From assembly GCA_027491075.1 (NCBI GenBank), contig JAIXWX010000013.1, positions 1 through 64,000 of the forward strand: a stretch of 64,000 nt of DNA, in the 5' to 3' direction. Below, in pieces: positions 9,623 through 17,721 of the stretch; positions within the stretch are counted from its first letter, which is position 1, and each line of letters opens with the position of its first letter. Source of the stretch: Flavobacteriales bacterium (GTDB taxonomy: Bacteria; Bacteroidota; Bacteroidia; Flavobacteriales_D; Sanyastnellaceae). The position numbers and the translations under genes are program-made. Under the pieces are notes generated by a model. It searched no databases, was not told the DNA's origin, and worked only from the letters and a program-made list of their open reading frames with translations.

Positions 9623-9630
9623 TACCTTTC
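9623..9630 (+). promoter_or_regulatory. Probable -7 box of fahA
   Basis: TACCTTTC matches TAnnTTTG except for the last base and lies 17 bases upstream of the ATG at 9648. Its position argues against the alternative TTG start at 9636, which would fall at about the expected transcription start. Confidence 0.45.
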
Positions 9631-9647
9631 GCACATTGAATTATACT

Positions 9648-10931
9648 ATGGAAATCTCAGCAAACGATCCTAAATTGAAGTCATGGGTGGATGTACCCTC
9701 CGGTAGTGACTTCCCTATTCAAAACTTACCTTTTGGAGTTTTTCGCACGGAAAGCCAATTGCCCAGAGTGGGGGTGGCCATAGGAGATAAAATCCTGGAT
9801 TTGAAAGCACTTCATATTCTAGGATATTTAGAAAATCTACCTTTTAAACTCGAAGATTTTTTGGCTGACTCCTTGAATCCGTTGATGAGCTATGGAAAAA
9901 AGGCGACACGAGATCTCAGACATCGTATTTCGAAATTGTTGCGTTCTGATATGCCTGATTTAAGAGATCGTGAACATCATGTGAAGCAGGTATTGGTCAA
10001 TCAACAAGAAGTACAAATGCTTATGCCTATTAAAGTTGGAGACTATACCGATTTTTATAGCAGTGAAGATCACGCTCGCAACGTGGGCACTATGTTTCGC
10101 GATCCTGCGAAAGCACTTTTGCCTAATTGGAAACATCTTCCAGTAGGATACCACGGGCGCGCTTCGAGCATCGTAATCTCAGGCACACCTATACATAGAC
10201 CGATGGGACAAGTAAACCCATCGGATGAAACTCCTCCAACTTTTAAAGCGAGTGGACAACTCGACTTTGAGCTCGAAGTGGCATTTATTACTTTCGATGG
10301 AAAACCCATGGGACAGCGCATATCCACCGATGAGGCGGATGATTATATTTTCGGATTGGTATTATTCAATGATTGGAGTGCAAGAGACATTCAACGATGG
10401 GAGTATGTCCCTCTCGGTCCTTTCCTCGCGAAAAATTTTGCATCCACTATCAGTCCTTGGGTTGTAACACTCGATGCTTTGGAACCTTTCAGAACAGAGG
10501 GTCCGGTGCAGGATCCAGAGGTACTCCCGTATTTGAAGTTTAAGGGAAACAGAAATATTGATATAGCACTCGAAGTAGCTATTCAACCCAAAAGTGCTCA
10601 GGAAACGGTTGTGTCAAGAAGCAATTACAAACACATGTATTGGAACATGGCTCAACAGTTAGCACACCATACTGTGGGAGGGTGTAATATTCGATGCGGT
10701 GATATGATGGCCAGTGGAACAATTAGCGGTCCAACCGAAGGATCATTCGGCTCGATGCTGGAGATTGCATGGAAAGGAACAAAGCCAGTAAGTATGAATG
10801 ATGGATCTACCCGAACATTTATTCAAGATCACGATACTGTCGTGATTCGAGGCTATGCTGAAAAGAATGGAGTGAGATTAGGATTCGGTAATTGTTCTGG
10901 AATGGTATTGCCTGCCTCAGATTTTTCTTAA
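9648..10931 (+). CDS. fahA: Fumarylacetoacetase
   Basis: 427 residues from ATG 9648, matching the length of mammalian FAH (419). It hydrolyses 4-fumarylacetoacetate to fumarate and acetoacetate in the last step of tyrosine and phenylalanine breakdown. Family landmarks are DFPIQNLPFGVF at the N-terminus, the FYSSEDHARNVGTMFR active-site segment (catalytic His), GYHGRASSI, the metal ligands in DFELEVAF, and LVLFNDWSARDIQRWEYVPLGPF. A TTG at 9636 could add four residues, but the promoter position favours the ATG. The 3' end overlaps the convergent repeat-protein gene by 4 bases. No other tyrosine-degradation gene lies in the window. Confidence 0.96.
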   Translation: MEISANDPKLKSWVDVPSGSDFPIQNLPFGVFRTESQLPRVGVAIGDKILDLKALHILGYLENLPFKLEDFLADSLNPLMSYGKKATRDLRHRISKLLRSDMPDLRDREHHVKQVLVNQQEVQMLMPIKVGDYTDFYSSEDHARNVGTMFRDPAKALLPNWKHLPVGYHGRASSIVISGTPIHRPMGQVNPSDETPPTFKASGQLDFELEVAFITFDGKPMGQRISTDEADDYIFGLVLFNDWSARDIQRWEYVPLGPFLAKNFASTISPWVVTLDALEPFRTEGPVQDPEVLPYLKFKGNRNIDIALEVAIQPKSAQETVVSRSNYKHMYWNMAQQLAHHTVGGCNIRCGDMMASGTISGPTEGSFGSMLEIAWKGTKPVSMNDGSTRTFIQDHDTVVIRGYAEKNGVRLGFGNCSGMVLPASDFS

Positions 10932-11263
10932 TAGAAAAAATGCTGTTTGGATTTGTCCTTCCATCCCGATTGTGATTCATAATCGACGAAGAATATTTTT
11001 ACTTCGGCTTGAGATTCATAATCCACGAAGTATATCTTTTTCTTGGCCTGGCTTTCATATTTTGTAAAAAACCATCGCCCCTCGTTGCCGCTGGCTTGTG
11101 ATTCGTAATCCACTTTGTAGACCAAAAGGTCTGCTTGAGATTCGTAATCAACGACGAATACTTTAACATCCGCCTGCGATTCATAATCGACGGAATAGAC
11201 AGTCTGAGCGAACCCCACTAAAGTGAAAGCAAGCGCAAGAATGGAAGTGAAAAGGAATTTCAT
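10928..11263 (-). CDS. Secreted YESQA-repeat protein (DUF6150-like)
   Basis: 111 residues with signal peptide (cleavage near VGFAQ). The rest is a tandem array: about seven copies of a roughly 13-residue unit of the form V-x-Y-ESQA-x-x-K-x-F, with YESQA (once YESQS) invariant. The DNA encoding YESQA is also repeated, visible on the + strand as near-identical TTGRGATTCRTAATC blocks. Such short beta-strand-like repeats occur in small secreted Bacteroidota proteins. The function is unknown. It is transcribed away from tmRNA and shares a divergent promoter region with it. Confidence 0.75.
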   Translation of the reverse strand: MKFLFTSILALAFTLVGFAQTVYSVDYESQADVKVFVVDYESQADLLVYKVDYESQASGNEGRWFFTKYESQAKKKIYFVDYESQAEVKIFFVDYESQSGWKDKSKQHFFY

Positions 11264-11328
11264 GACGGTAAGTTACGAAAAAAAATGCCAAAAATTTTCT
11301 GGTGAGAAATTCTTAATATAAGAAGTTG

Positions 11329-11336
11329 TACCTTTG
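11329..11336 (+). promoter_or_regulatory. -7 box of the tmRNA gene
   Basis: TACCTTTG, an exact TAnnTTTG match, ends 10 bases before the mature 5' end of tmRNA at 11347, the spacing expected for a transcription start close to the RNA end. Confidence 0.65.
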
Positions 11337-11346
11337 CAACAATCAA

Positions 11347-11746
11347 GGGCCCGACCCCTGGATTTGACAGCAAGAAGAATAGCTGTGTAAGCATGCAGAG
11401 CTTTTTGTACTGAGGCTCTGAAATATCAAAGTACAAGTCAGAAATGACAACAATTCATACGCGCTCGCTGCCTAATCACAGGATGTGATTACGCTTAATC
11501 TCGCCCGATGGGCGAGACGGGTAAGTCCCGCCGAAAGACAATCGTTCCCGGTTTCTCGGCAATGGGGCTTCATCAAAGGGGAAATCGCCGAGGACGATGC
11601 TCGTAGTCCAAGGTTAAAAAACCCGAGCTAAGGGAGAAGCTTGGCAGCCGACAGCCTGGCCCTCTTCGAAAACCAACTTTCGGATAAGCATGTAGAAAGC
11701 TCAGAAATTCCTTGTTTGGACGCGGGTTCGACCCCCGCCGGGTCCA
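11347..11746 (+). ncRNA. ssrA: Transfer-messenger RNA (tmRNA)
   Basis: The 5' GGGCCCG (11347-11353) pairs with CGGGTCC (11739-11745, one G-U pair) to make a 7-bp acceptor stem with discriminator A at 11746; CCA is not encoded. The T-arm is GCGGGTTCGACCCCCGC (11722-11738), and 5' CTGGATTTGACAG is the conserved D-loop region. The tag frame ends ...TACGCGCTCGCTGCCTAA (stop 11473-11475), giving a tag ending DNNSYALAA; alignment with the E. coli resume site (AGTC before the first codon) would start it at AGA 11440, tag RNDNNSYALAA. About 400 nt, normal size. It rescues stalled ribosomes and tags the products. Its 3' end is the attachment site of the adjacent element. Confidence 0.97.
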
Positions 11747-13251
11747 CTTACGGGAGTGAAGCCATCGGTTTCACTCCTTTTTATTTCTAGAAACCTTGAT
11801 AGTCGCGGACTTTGGAAGAAAATGGAAGGGATAAAAGGGGTTTGCCAGACATCCCGAGTTCTGGTCAAACCCCTAGGAAAAATAGTTCTGATTAAAGCTA
11901 TTTTGTCAAGCACTGGAGCTGAACTATAAACTAAATCGAGTTTGCCCAAGTCCGGAAGAGCTCTCTCAAAAAGAGCAGCCAGGGATTGATGATCGGTACT
12001 TAATAGACTCAGCTCTGACCTCTTTTGGTCCATGGCCATCTGATAACGAGCGGATCCAGTTTTATAGGTTGCTGTATCGATTGTACGACTGAAAAATGCA
12101 TCCTGAACGTTGGCAAGCTTAAACTCTAGATCTGCTATCTCCGCCTTTAGCTTTGATATTTTGGATTTGCGTTCGGAGATGGCCAGCTCGAATTGTTCCT
12201 GGACTTTTTTTAATAGAATCTCCTGAAGGTTATCTGGCAAGGACATCTCTTTCAATGCGCTCTTGAGATCTTCATGGGCTTTTATTCCCGATAGGGTTTG
12301 ATGAGAGCTACATTTTTTGCATCGGTAATATGGGAATAATCCTCCATGACGGCCTCGAGACATGCATCCGGTCAATACGTGGCCATTAACGCAGGTAATG
12401 ACTCCACGTAGTGGTAATTCTTCTTTGATGATTTTGGCGCCGTGATTTTCGTTCTTTTTTAATCGGCCCTGGACAGAGCTCCAGAGATCCGGAGATACAA
12501 TGGCCTCATGAATTCCTTTGATAATTTCTGCAGGCTGTCCTTTGTAGGCCGGTACATTTACATAGCCCATATATACTGGATTCGATAGAATGCGATATAG
12601 CGCTGAATTGCCTTTAACGGTCAGTCCTCGAGCTTTGGCCCTTTGAAAAGTTTCTGATAGCGTAAAACCTTTAACAATGTCTGAGAAGATTCCCTGGACA
12701 ACAGGAGCTTGATCAGGATGAACAAGAATAATCGGTTTGTTTTGTTCGTCTCTGGTATTTTTGTATCCGAATGGAGCTTGATGCAGATACCTTCCAGAAG
12801 CTAAAGCTGTGTGCATTCCGAAGGAGACGCGCTCACTGATCACGCGCCGCTCGAATTCTCCATACACCAGAAGATCCGTTCTCATTTTGAAGAAATAAGG
12901 ACTAAAAGGATCTACACCTAGATTCTCCGTAACGGAGATGATGCTGATGCCAAATCGCTTTTCAAGATCTTCAATCTCAGATAAGCCTTGCATGGTATTT
13001 CTGATCAGCCGGTCGTATTTGAAAATGATCAGATAATCGACTTTTGAATGATGGATCTTGAGATAAGATCTTAGATCTCCCCATCCAGGACGATTAAAGT
13101 TTTTAGCACTGTAGCCTTCATCGACGAATTCAGTTAATAGTCGAATACCATATCTCTCACAGTATTGCAGTATCTGTATTTTTTGTCCTTCAATGCTGAA
13201 GTTAGATTGATCTTCATCGCTGATTCGTATGTACGCTATGGCTGTTTTCAT
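11701..13251 (-). CDS. Large serine recombinase (integrase) of the element
   Basis: 516 residues as integrated. The N-terminal resolvase domain begins AYIRISDEDQSNFSIEGQ (catalytic Ser about residue 11) and contains FKYDRLIRN. A Recombinase domain (FGYKNTRDEQ ... GNSALYRILSNPVYMGYV) and a zinc ribbon (ITCVNGHVLTGC ... YRCKKCSSH) follow, then a coiled coil at about residues 355-400. The catalytic domain plus zinc ribbon mark the large serine integrase class, which acts by double-strand exchange. The C-terminal codons 489-503 lie in attL and 504-516 are antisense to tmRNA; in the excised circle the frame would end differently (see 31953-32011). No tyrosine recombinase is present, so this is the presumed integrase. 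Confidence 0.93.
   Translation of the reverse strand: MKTAIAYIRISDEDQSNFSIEGQKIQILQYCERYGIRLLTEFVDEGYSAKNFNRPGWGDLRSYLKIHHSKVDYLIIFKYDRLIRNTMQGLSEIEDLEKRFGISIISVTENLGVDPFSPYFFKMRTDLLVYGEFERRVISERVSFGMHTALASGRYLHQAPFGYKNTRDEQNKPIILVHPDQAPVVQGIFSDIVKGFTLSETFQRAKARGLTVKGNSALYRILSNPVYMGYVNVPAYKGQPAEIIKGIHEAIVSPDLWSSVQGRLKKNENHGAKIIKEELPLRGVITCVNGHVLTGCMSRGRHGGLFPYYRCKKCSSHQTLSGIKAHEDLKSALKEMSLPDNLQEILLKKVQEQFELAISERKSKISKLKAEIADLEFKLANVQDAFFSRTIDTATYKTGSARYQMAMDQKRSELSLLSTDHQSLAALFERALPDLGKLDLVYSSAPVLDKIALIRTIFPRGLTRTRDVWQTPFIPSIFFQSPRLSRFLEIKRSETDGFTPVSGPGGGRTRVQTRNF
11742..11786. repeat. attL direct repeat
   Basis: Identical to 32012-32056 over the first 25 bases and the last 17; the 3 bases between (11767-11769) differ at two positions. 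It contains the tmRNA 3' terminus (GTCCA) and the whole terminator hairpin. It also lies inside the recombinase reading frame (codons 489-503). Confidence 0.9.
11753..11786 (+). terminator. tmRNA rho-independent terminator (within attL)
   Basis: GGAGTGAA (11753-11760) pairs with TTCACTCC (11770-11777), extended inward by GCC/GGT, followed by CTTTTTATTT. The right-hand copy in attR forms an equally good hairpin despite two base changes. Confidence 0.85.
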
Positions 13252-13273
13252 AAGGCAATATATAGAGTTAGCT

Positions 13274-13513
13274 TCAATTATTCCAAGAATGCAACTTCTC
13301 GGCTTCGTATTTAGCTTTACTAATTAATAGTGGTGTCCATCTACCTTTATTTCTTAAAGCAATTTCTTCACTCCATATATGTACTGTTTCAAATCTATCA
13401 TCCATTTGAACATAACTTCCGTATAATTCTTGGAATAACTGGAAGCTAACAGCACCTAAACAAGATGGCTGGCTTTGTGCTTCGTCTGAAAGTTTGTTGT
13501 TTAATTTAAGCAT
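13274..13513 (-). CDS. Unknown 79-aa protein upstream of the recombinase
   Basis: 79 residues, soluble, no recognised motif. Its ATG overlaps the end of the 101-aa gene by 8 bases, and the recombinase starts 22 bases downstream, so all three lie in one leftward transcript. Small genes next to a serine integrase are sometimes its recombination directionality factor. That is a positional guess here, with no sequence support. Confidence 0.6.
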   Translation of the reverse strand: MLKLNNKLSDEAQSQPSCLGAVSFQLFQELYGSYVQMDDRFETVHIWSEEIALRNKGRWTPLLISKAKYEAEKLHSWNN

Positions 13514-13811
13514 TGTTCTTCGTATTAAGAAGAGCTGTATATTGTTCTCGAAGCCTATCGTATCTCTTCAGGAGTGTTTGATATTCTTCCTGTAGTTTGT
13601 GGTATGCATCCAATTCAAGGTGTTTAATTGCTTCCCAGGTATCTCTGAATTTTTGAGGATCTTCAATACCTTCCATTGCATTCACGCATTCAATAGCTCT
13701 GGTTGCATCGTATTTCATGTTGAAACATGCAACAGGATAATCATTTTCAGATCTTACCTCATTGTCTGCGTTCGGATCTATGATCCATTTGGTAGGAGTG
13801 TGTCTACTCAT
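13506..13811 (-). CDS. Unknown 101-aa protein with C-terminal coiled coil
   Basis: 101 residues. The first half holds a compact region (WIIDPNADNEVRSENDYPVACF); the second is a predicted coiled coil rich in Leu, Glu, Gln and Arg (KLQEEYQTLLKRYDRLREQY). The start codon overlaps the stop of the upstream frameshifted gene (CATGAGTAG), and the end overlaps the next gene by 8 bases. Early-region gene of unknown function. Confidence 0.65.
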   Translation of the reverse strand: MSRHTPTKWIIDPNADNEVRSENDYPVACFNMKYDATRAIECVNAMEGIEDPQKFRDTWEAIKHLELDAYHKLQEEYQTLLKRYDRLREQYTALLNTKNNA

Positions 13812-14051
13812 GGCTTGCGGTTTTTGTTGATTCTTCTATTATGGGTTGCAAGTAAATTTTTACAATACCAGGCTCAATATTTTTCAGTATAATGTGATTT
13901 ATCAGTTCTGAATTATTTAGGTGTGTTAATCCGATTGTGTCATCTGATCTAATGATTATCTCTCCATATATATCTTTTTGAACGCATTTTTTAAATGCTC
14001 AATATGCCACATTCTTAGTATATCGATGTATGGCTTAGCTTGCTGTTTCAT
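13804..14051 (-). CDS. Small early gene split by a -1 frameshift at a slippery site
   Basis: ATG at 14051 opens a 31-codon frame (MKQQAKPYIDILRMWHIEHL...) that stops at 13956. The -1 frame is open for about 64 codons from just before that point to a TAG at 13804 that overlaps the next start codon. The switch point carries T TTA AAA AAT (a canonical X-XXY-YYZ heptamer within six A's). A -1 slip yields one protein of about 84 residues ending EESTKTASHE. Programmed frameshifting, a natural indel and a sequencing error in the A-run all fit. The long second frame has no ATG of its own, which argues that the two parts belong together. Function unknown. Confidence 0.5.
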
Positions 14052-14086
14052 GTTGATTGCTCTATTATTTGTTGAACAAAAATCTT

Positions 14087-14134
14087 AGCCCACAGATCCA
14101 GGAGTGCTTCACTCTCTGGATCTAGGGGTGGGCT
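14087..14134. other. Long imperfect hairpin between primase and downstream early genes
   Basis: AGCCCAC (14087-14093) pairs with GTGGGCT (14128-14134), and inside it AGATCCAG-GAGTG pairs with CACTC-CTGGATCT around a CTT loop. On the minus strand it follows the primase stop by 27 bases and is followed by AAGATTTTTG, so it may be an attenuator or terminator, an RNA-processing site, or a replication hairpin. Confidence 0.5.
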
Positions 14135-14160
14135 TTGATTTATGTTATGAATGATGGTCA

Positions 14161-17100
14161 TTAAAATTCAAATTCAATTTGATCATCTTGAGGCGCTTGA
14201 TACACCGAATCCTCTTCTTGATTAGTCTGGCCACTGGCCACGATGTAAAAACAGTCCACTGTTTCACGCTCTTTGATTTTCCAGTCCTTTTCATTGATAC
14301 CTGCTGCAGCTGCTATATCGTTCCATTTCTCAGCAAGCTCAGAGCTGACCTTCAATTGAACTCGTCCGGATGAATTTTTTGATTGGCTAGGATTGAAAGT
14401 AAAATCGTGATACGTACACCAAGCTTCTACGCATTTCTTCATATAGGTAGGAGTCCAGATGTCTCTGCGAGATCCCAGAGATGTTTTATTCTCATGAAGA
14501 AAAGCTGCGAGTACAAGTGATGTCGGAATTTTAAATTTCGGATCTGGAGAATGAGAGAGTATATCTTCAGCTGTGGCCACTCGCTTGACCTTTTCAGTGA
14601 TAAAATCATCGGCCCAGGGAAAGAATATTGGTCCCATTTGTTGCCTGGCCATTTGCTTTGTAGCTGATCGCATTGGAGGCTCTGTCTGGCCAATGGAGAA
14701 GTATCCTGTTAGCATGTCGGCCATAATTCGATAAAAACCACACCACTCCTCTACTGACCAGTCATCGAATATTCTTTGGCCTAAATCGAATTGAGGATCT
14801 TTCTTTCTATCGTATTCCACACCTTTGGAGTGATAGAAGTCCGAAGTTGTACCAAACCAAATTCGACGTCGCGTAGAATCATCATTGAGTATATTTTTCG
14901 GATAGAAGTTGGAGGTGATAAAGAATTTTGGCAGCTGATCTCCTTTGAGCTCGTAATGCTTACCGTATTGCGGACGAATGATCATAAAGCCATTAATGGC
15001 CGTATATATTTTATCAAACGGAAATCCTAATTGGGCATCGTCAAACCAACACATATCTGTGTTCTCATCGACATTTTGAAACATGTGTTTATCTTCCCAT
15101 ATATCACTCTTGCGAGCTTCAAAGCTCACGGTGTTATTGAAGAATTTTAATGAGCGTCCTAGTAGGGATTTTCCAGTTCCTCCCTTGGAGTCCATAACAT
15201 CTCTTTCTTCATTGTCCGAGATCCAACATGCCACAGCTCGAGCGCTGTCAAATTTTGTATGAAGCATGTATCCCATGATGCATGCAAGATTTATAAAAGA
15301 TTGTTCCTGTTCTTCCTGTTGCCATGGTTCCAGGTATACTCCCCGCAGCTGATTCAATTCGTGCTTTGCATATACTTCATTCTTCTCATACCACGAGATT
15401 TTTTGATCTTCTGATTTACCCTTGTTAAATGCTTCGAATTCTGCCTTCCAGTGAATCCTAGAGATATTTATAAAATACTGCAAGAAGGGATGATTTTGAT
15501 TCAGGATCTTGACTCGAGCTTTTCCAGAATCATCTCGATAGAAATCTAAAAATTTTTCAGGTAGTAAAACCGGGGCTTCTTGATTTCCAGGAATGCGAAT
15601 AATAAGATCTTCGAAAACATATTTATTAAGTGATCCGGGCGCATAGGTCTGAATTCCTGAAGATTTTATCTCCCAGGCTACGTTGTTAAAGAACCAGTAT
15701 TGAGTATCTCTGGAAGCTCGCTCAAACGATTCCTGGAACCATGGTAAAGCTTTCATAACAGACTCCGAGATCTGCTTAGTACGAAGTATCATATTCAGCA
15801 CATCTACAGGTAGTCTTTTCTCGTAGATCCAGTTATGCAAGTAATTCTTCAGCTCATCATTTTCTTTTTGGTTGATCTCTCTTACTACATGGCCATCTTT
15901 TCTTATGAGCATAAATCCGTTTTTGTTGGTATTGGATTTATACCTGAAGTAATTCTGATGAGCTAGGTGATGAACTGCAAATTGTGGGTTGAACTGATAT
16001 CCTATTTTCTTGACGCCTCCAGACTTGTCCTCTTGAATCGTATAATCCCAAAATCGCATTGGGTAGCTCACCGGTAGCAATCTATTTCTGAATTCCCATT
16101 CGGAATAGTTCTCACACCAGTTCTTAAAATCCTTGCAGTAGTTCTGTCGCCAGTCTTTTTTTTTGCCGAGCTCTTCAGGAAGTCTGATCCAATGAATATC
16201 GACGTACTCCATGCAGATCTGATAAGCCTTTTGTTTACCCGTTTCATCGAGATCATAGCAGATATAGATTTTTCTGGCCATGGATCTGAGTTCGTTATAG
16301 AGGGTAGGAGGAAGGATAGAGGTTTCCGAGTCTAAGCAAATTGCAGGGCAATTTGCAAAGGCCCAGAAATTAATGCAGTCACTTTCACCTGAAGCGATGA
16401 CGATTTCATCGAGTTTGAAATTTTCTACTTTCGCTTTGATTTCTGAAGGGGTGAGCTTTCCTTCTTGTTCTAGTCTGTCCTGATATTTCTCTATTTTTTC
16501 TTCAAAGAGTTCCCGGACTTGAGCGAGACCGAAGTAGTAATTTTTCGGTTTGGTACCAAACCACTGAAATCTCCATTTTTTCTCGAGCTCGTATGGTTTG
16601 TAGATCTTCCAGGAATCACCTCGTTTGCTTGCGAAAATCGGAAATGAAGGAGTGCTCTTCCAGATGTGTCCTTCACATTTCTCATCGAAGGTTGTATACG
16701 AATCAAGACTGTACATCTCAAACTGTTCCAGTACTTCCTTAAATCTAGTAGCAAGGGTTTCGTTTTTTTGACAGTTCTTATTGAATGCTGCAAGCTCGTG
16801 AGTCTCTGGACTGGCTTTAGTCGCTATTTTATAATGTGGATCCGGTCGCTTATCGACTTTGATTCTTTCGTACTCAGGTCTGCGAGCTTGGAATTTACCT
16901 GCAGCTATTTCTACGGTAAATATCGATGCGAGATCTAGAAGAGCTTCAGTGTACTCCAGATTCTTCTCTGTCATCCACAGATCTATCGCACTTTTCATTT
17001 TGCCCTGGAAGGAAGGATCTCCAAAATCAATCACTCCCCATACACCTTTAGATTGATGAGCTGCAGCGGATGCAGTCTTATCGTCCTGGCGAATTTTGAA

Positions 17101-17235
17101 TTTCTTTTTTGGCTCATTGGGATTGAATCCATGATGAGCGGATCCATACAGCTTATCGATGATGTCGATACCTCCACCTGAAGCTCTAAGAATCTCTTTT
17201 TTTAATTCTATGTAATCTATTTTTTTCTCTGACAT
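14161..17235 (-). CDS. Toprim primase fused to superfamily 3 helicase (replication protein)
   Basis: 1024 residues. Residues about 30-110 follow the layout of a DnaG CHC2 zinc-finger domain (FKIRQDDKTASA ... VWGVIDFGD ... AIDLWMTEKNLEYTEALLDLA), but the zinc-binding Cys/His are missing. A Toprim domain lies at about 275-350 with the acidic residues in ASGESD (Glu284) and CYDLDETG (Asp328, Asp330). A P4-alpha/D5-type SF3 helicase is at about 660-800: Walker A GGTGKS (685-690), Walker B MCWFDD (728-733), sensor ITSN (773-776), arginines in DSTRRRIW. The expected role is priming and unwinding for element replication. The start overlaps nothing; it is 1 base from the upstream gene in the early operon. 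Confidence 0.88.
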   Translation of the reverse strand: MSEKKIDYIELKKEILRASGGGIDIIDKLYGSAHHGFNPNEPKKKFKIRQDDKTASAAAHQSKGVWGVIDFGDPSFQGKMKSAIDLWMTEKNLEYTEALLDLASIFTVEIAAGKFQARRPEYERIKVDKRPDPHYKIATKASPETHELAAFNKNCQKNETLATRFKEVLEQFEMYSLDSYTTFDEKCEGHIWKSTPSFPIFASKRGDSWKIYKPYELEKKWRFQWFGTKPKNYYFGLAQVRELFEEKIEKYQDRLEQEGKLTPSEIKAKVENFKLDEIVIASGESDCINFWAFANCPAICLDSETSILPPTLYNELRSMARKIYICYDLDETGKQKAYQICMEYVDIHWIRLPEELGKKKDWRQNYCKDFKNWCENYSEWEFRNRLLPVSYPMRFWDYTIQEDKSGGVKKIGYQFNPQFAVHHLAHQNYFRYKSNTNKNGFMLIRKDGHVVREINQKENDELKNYLHNWIYEKRLPVDVLNMILRTKQISESVMKALPWFQESFERASRDTQYWFFNNVAWEIKSSGIQTYAPGSLNKYVFEDLIIRIPGNQEAPVLLPEKFLDFYRDDSGKARVKILNQNHPFLQYFINISRIHWKAEFEAFNKGKSEDQKISWYEKNEVYAKHELNQLRGVYLEPWQQEEQEQSFINLACIMGYMLHTKFDSARAVACWISDNEERDVMDSKGGTGKSLLGRSLKFFNNTVSFEARKSDIWEDKHMFQNVDENTDMCWFDDAQLGFPFDKIYTAINGFMIIRPQYGKHYELKGDQLPKFFITSNFYPKNILNDDSTRRRIWFGTTSDFYHSKGVEYDRKKDPQFDLGQRIFDDWSVEEWCGFYRIMADMLTGYFSIGQTEPPMRSATKQMARQQMGPIFFPWADDFITEKVKRVATAEDILSHSPDPKFKIPTSLVLAAFLHENKTSLGSRRDIWTPTYMKKCVEAWCTYHDFTFNPSQSKNSSGRVQLKVSSELAEKWNDIAAAAGINEKDWKIKERETVDCFYIVASGQTNQEEDSVYQAPQDDQIEFEF

Positions 17236-17236
17236 A

Positions 17237-17710
17237 CTAGCTTGCTTTGGCGCTGATGAAATTTCCTTTGCCGGTCCATTCCTGAAGGAACATCTCTGCG
17301 TTTTCGTTATAGTTTTTAAGAAGAGCTTTCAATCTGTTGTGCTCTGCGTGCTTTGGTGCCGGAAGAATGATCTTCATCCAGCTTCGAAGCTTCATCCATT
17401 CGTTTAGAATCCGTTCTGGAGGAGGCCATATATAGCCATTATCATCTTGCTTGATGACTGCCCACTCGAAGAAATTTTCCACTGAGAGCATGCAGTTTTC
17501 TACCATGTCCTTTGATGAATGCAGTGAATAACAGTATTGAGTAAATGAGTAGCTTTCAAACACTAGGAAGTTTAAAAACTCCATTCGTATCGATGCTTTC
17601 ATCTCAAGCTTTGTATCAAAGCTTCGTTGAATAATTGTACTTTTTTGAAGTTGCAAAAAGAACATCTCTACACTGTAGGAGAGATCATCGAGCTCAATGA
17701 TTCTAAACAT
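17237..17710 (-). CDS. Unknown early protein (157 aa)
   Basis: Taken from the ATG at 17710 (MFRIIELDDLSYSVEMFF), because the longer frame from 17773 would overlap the upstream 57-aa gene. No recognised motif: aromatic-rich, soluble, ending EWTGKGNFISAKAS. Immediately upstream of the primase-helicase (1 base apart) and presumably co-transcribed. A replication accessory role is possible from position only. Confidence 0.6.
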   Translation of the reverse strand: MFRIIELDDLSYSVEMFFLQLQKSTIIQRSFDTKLEMKASIRMEFLNFLVFESYSFTQYCYSLHSSKDMVENCMLSVENFFEWAVIKQDDNGYIWPPPERILNEWMKLRSWMKIILPAPKHAEHNRLKALLKNYNENAEMFLQEWTGKGNFISAKAS

Positions 17711-17721
17711 GATAAGACGGT

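Noticed and set aside
10960-11210. CRISPR-like array from regularly spaced TTGRGATTCRTAATC blocks
   Set aside because: The spacing is multiples of a 13-codon unit within an open frame with a signal peptide; the blocks encode YESQA and the between-block sequence is also coding.
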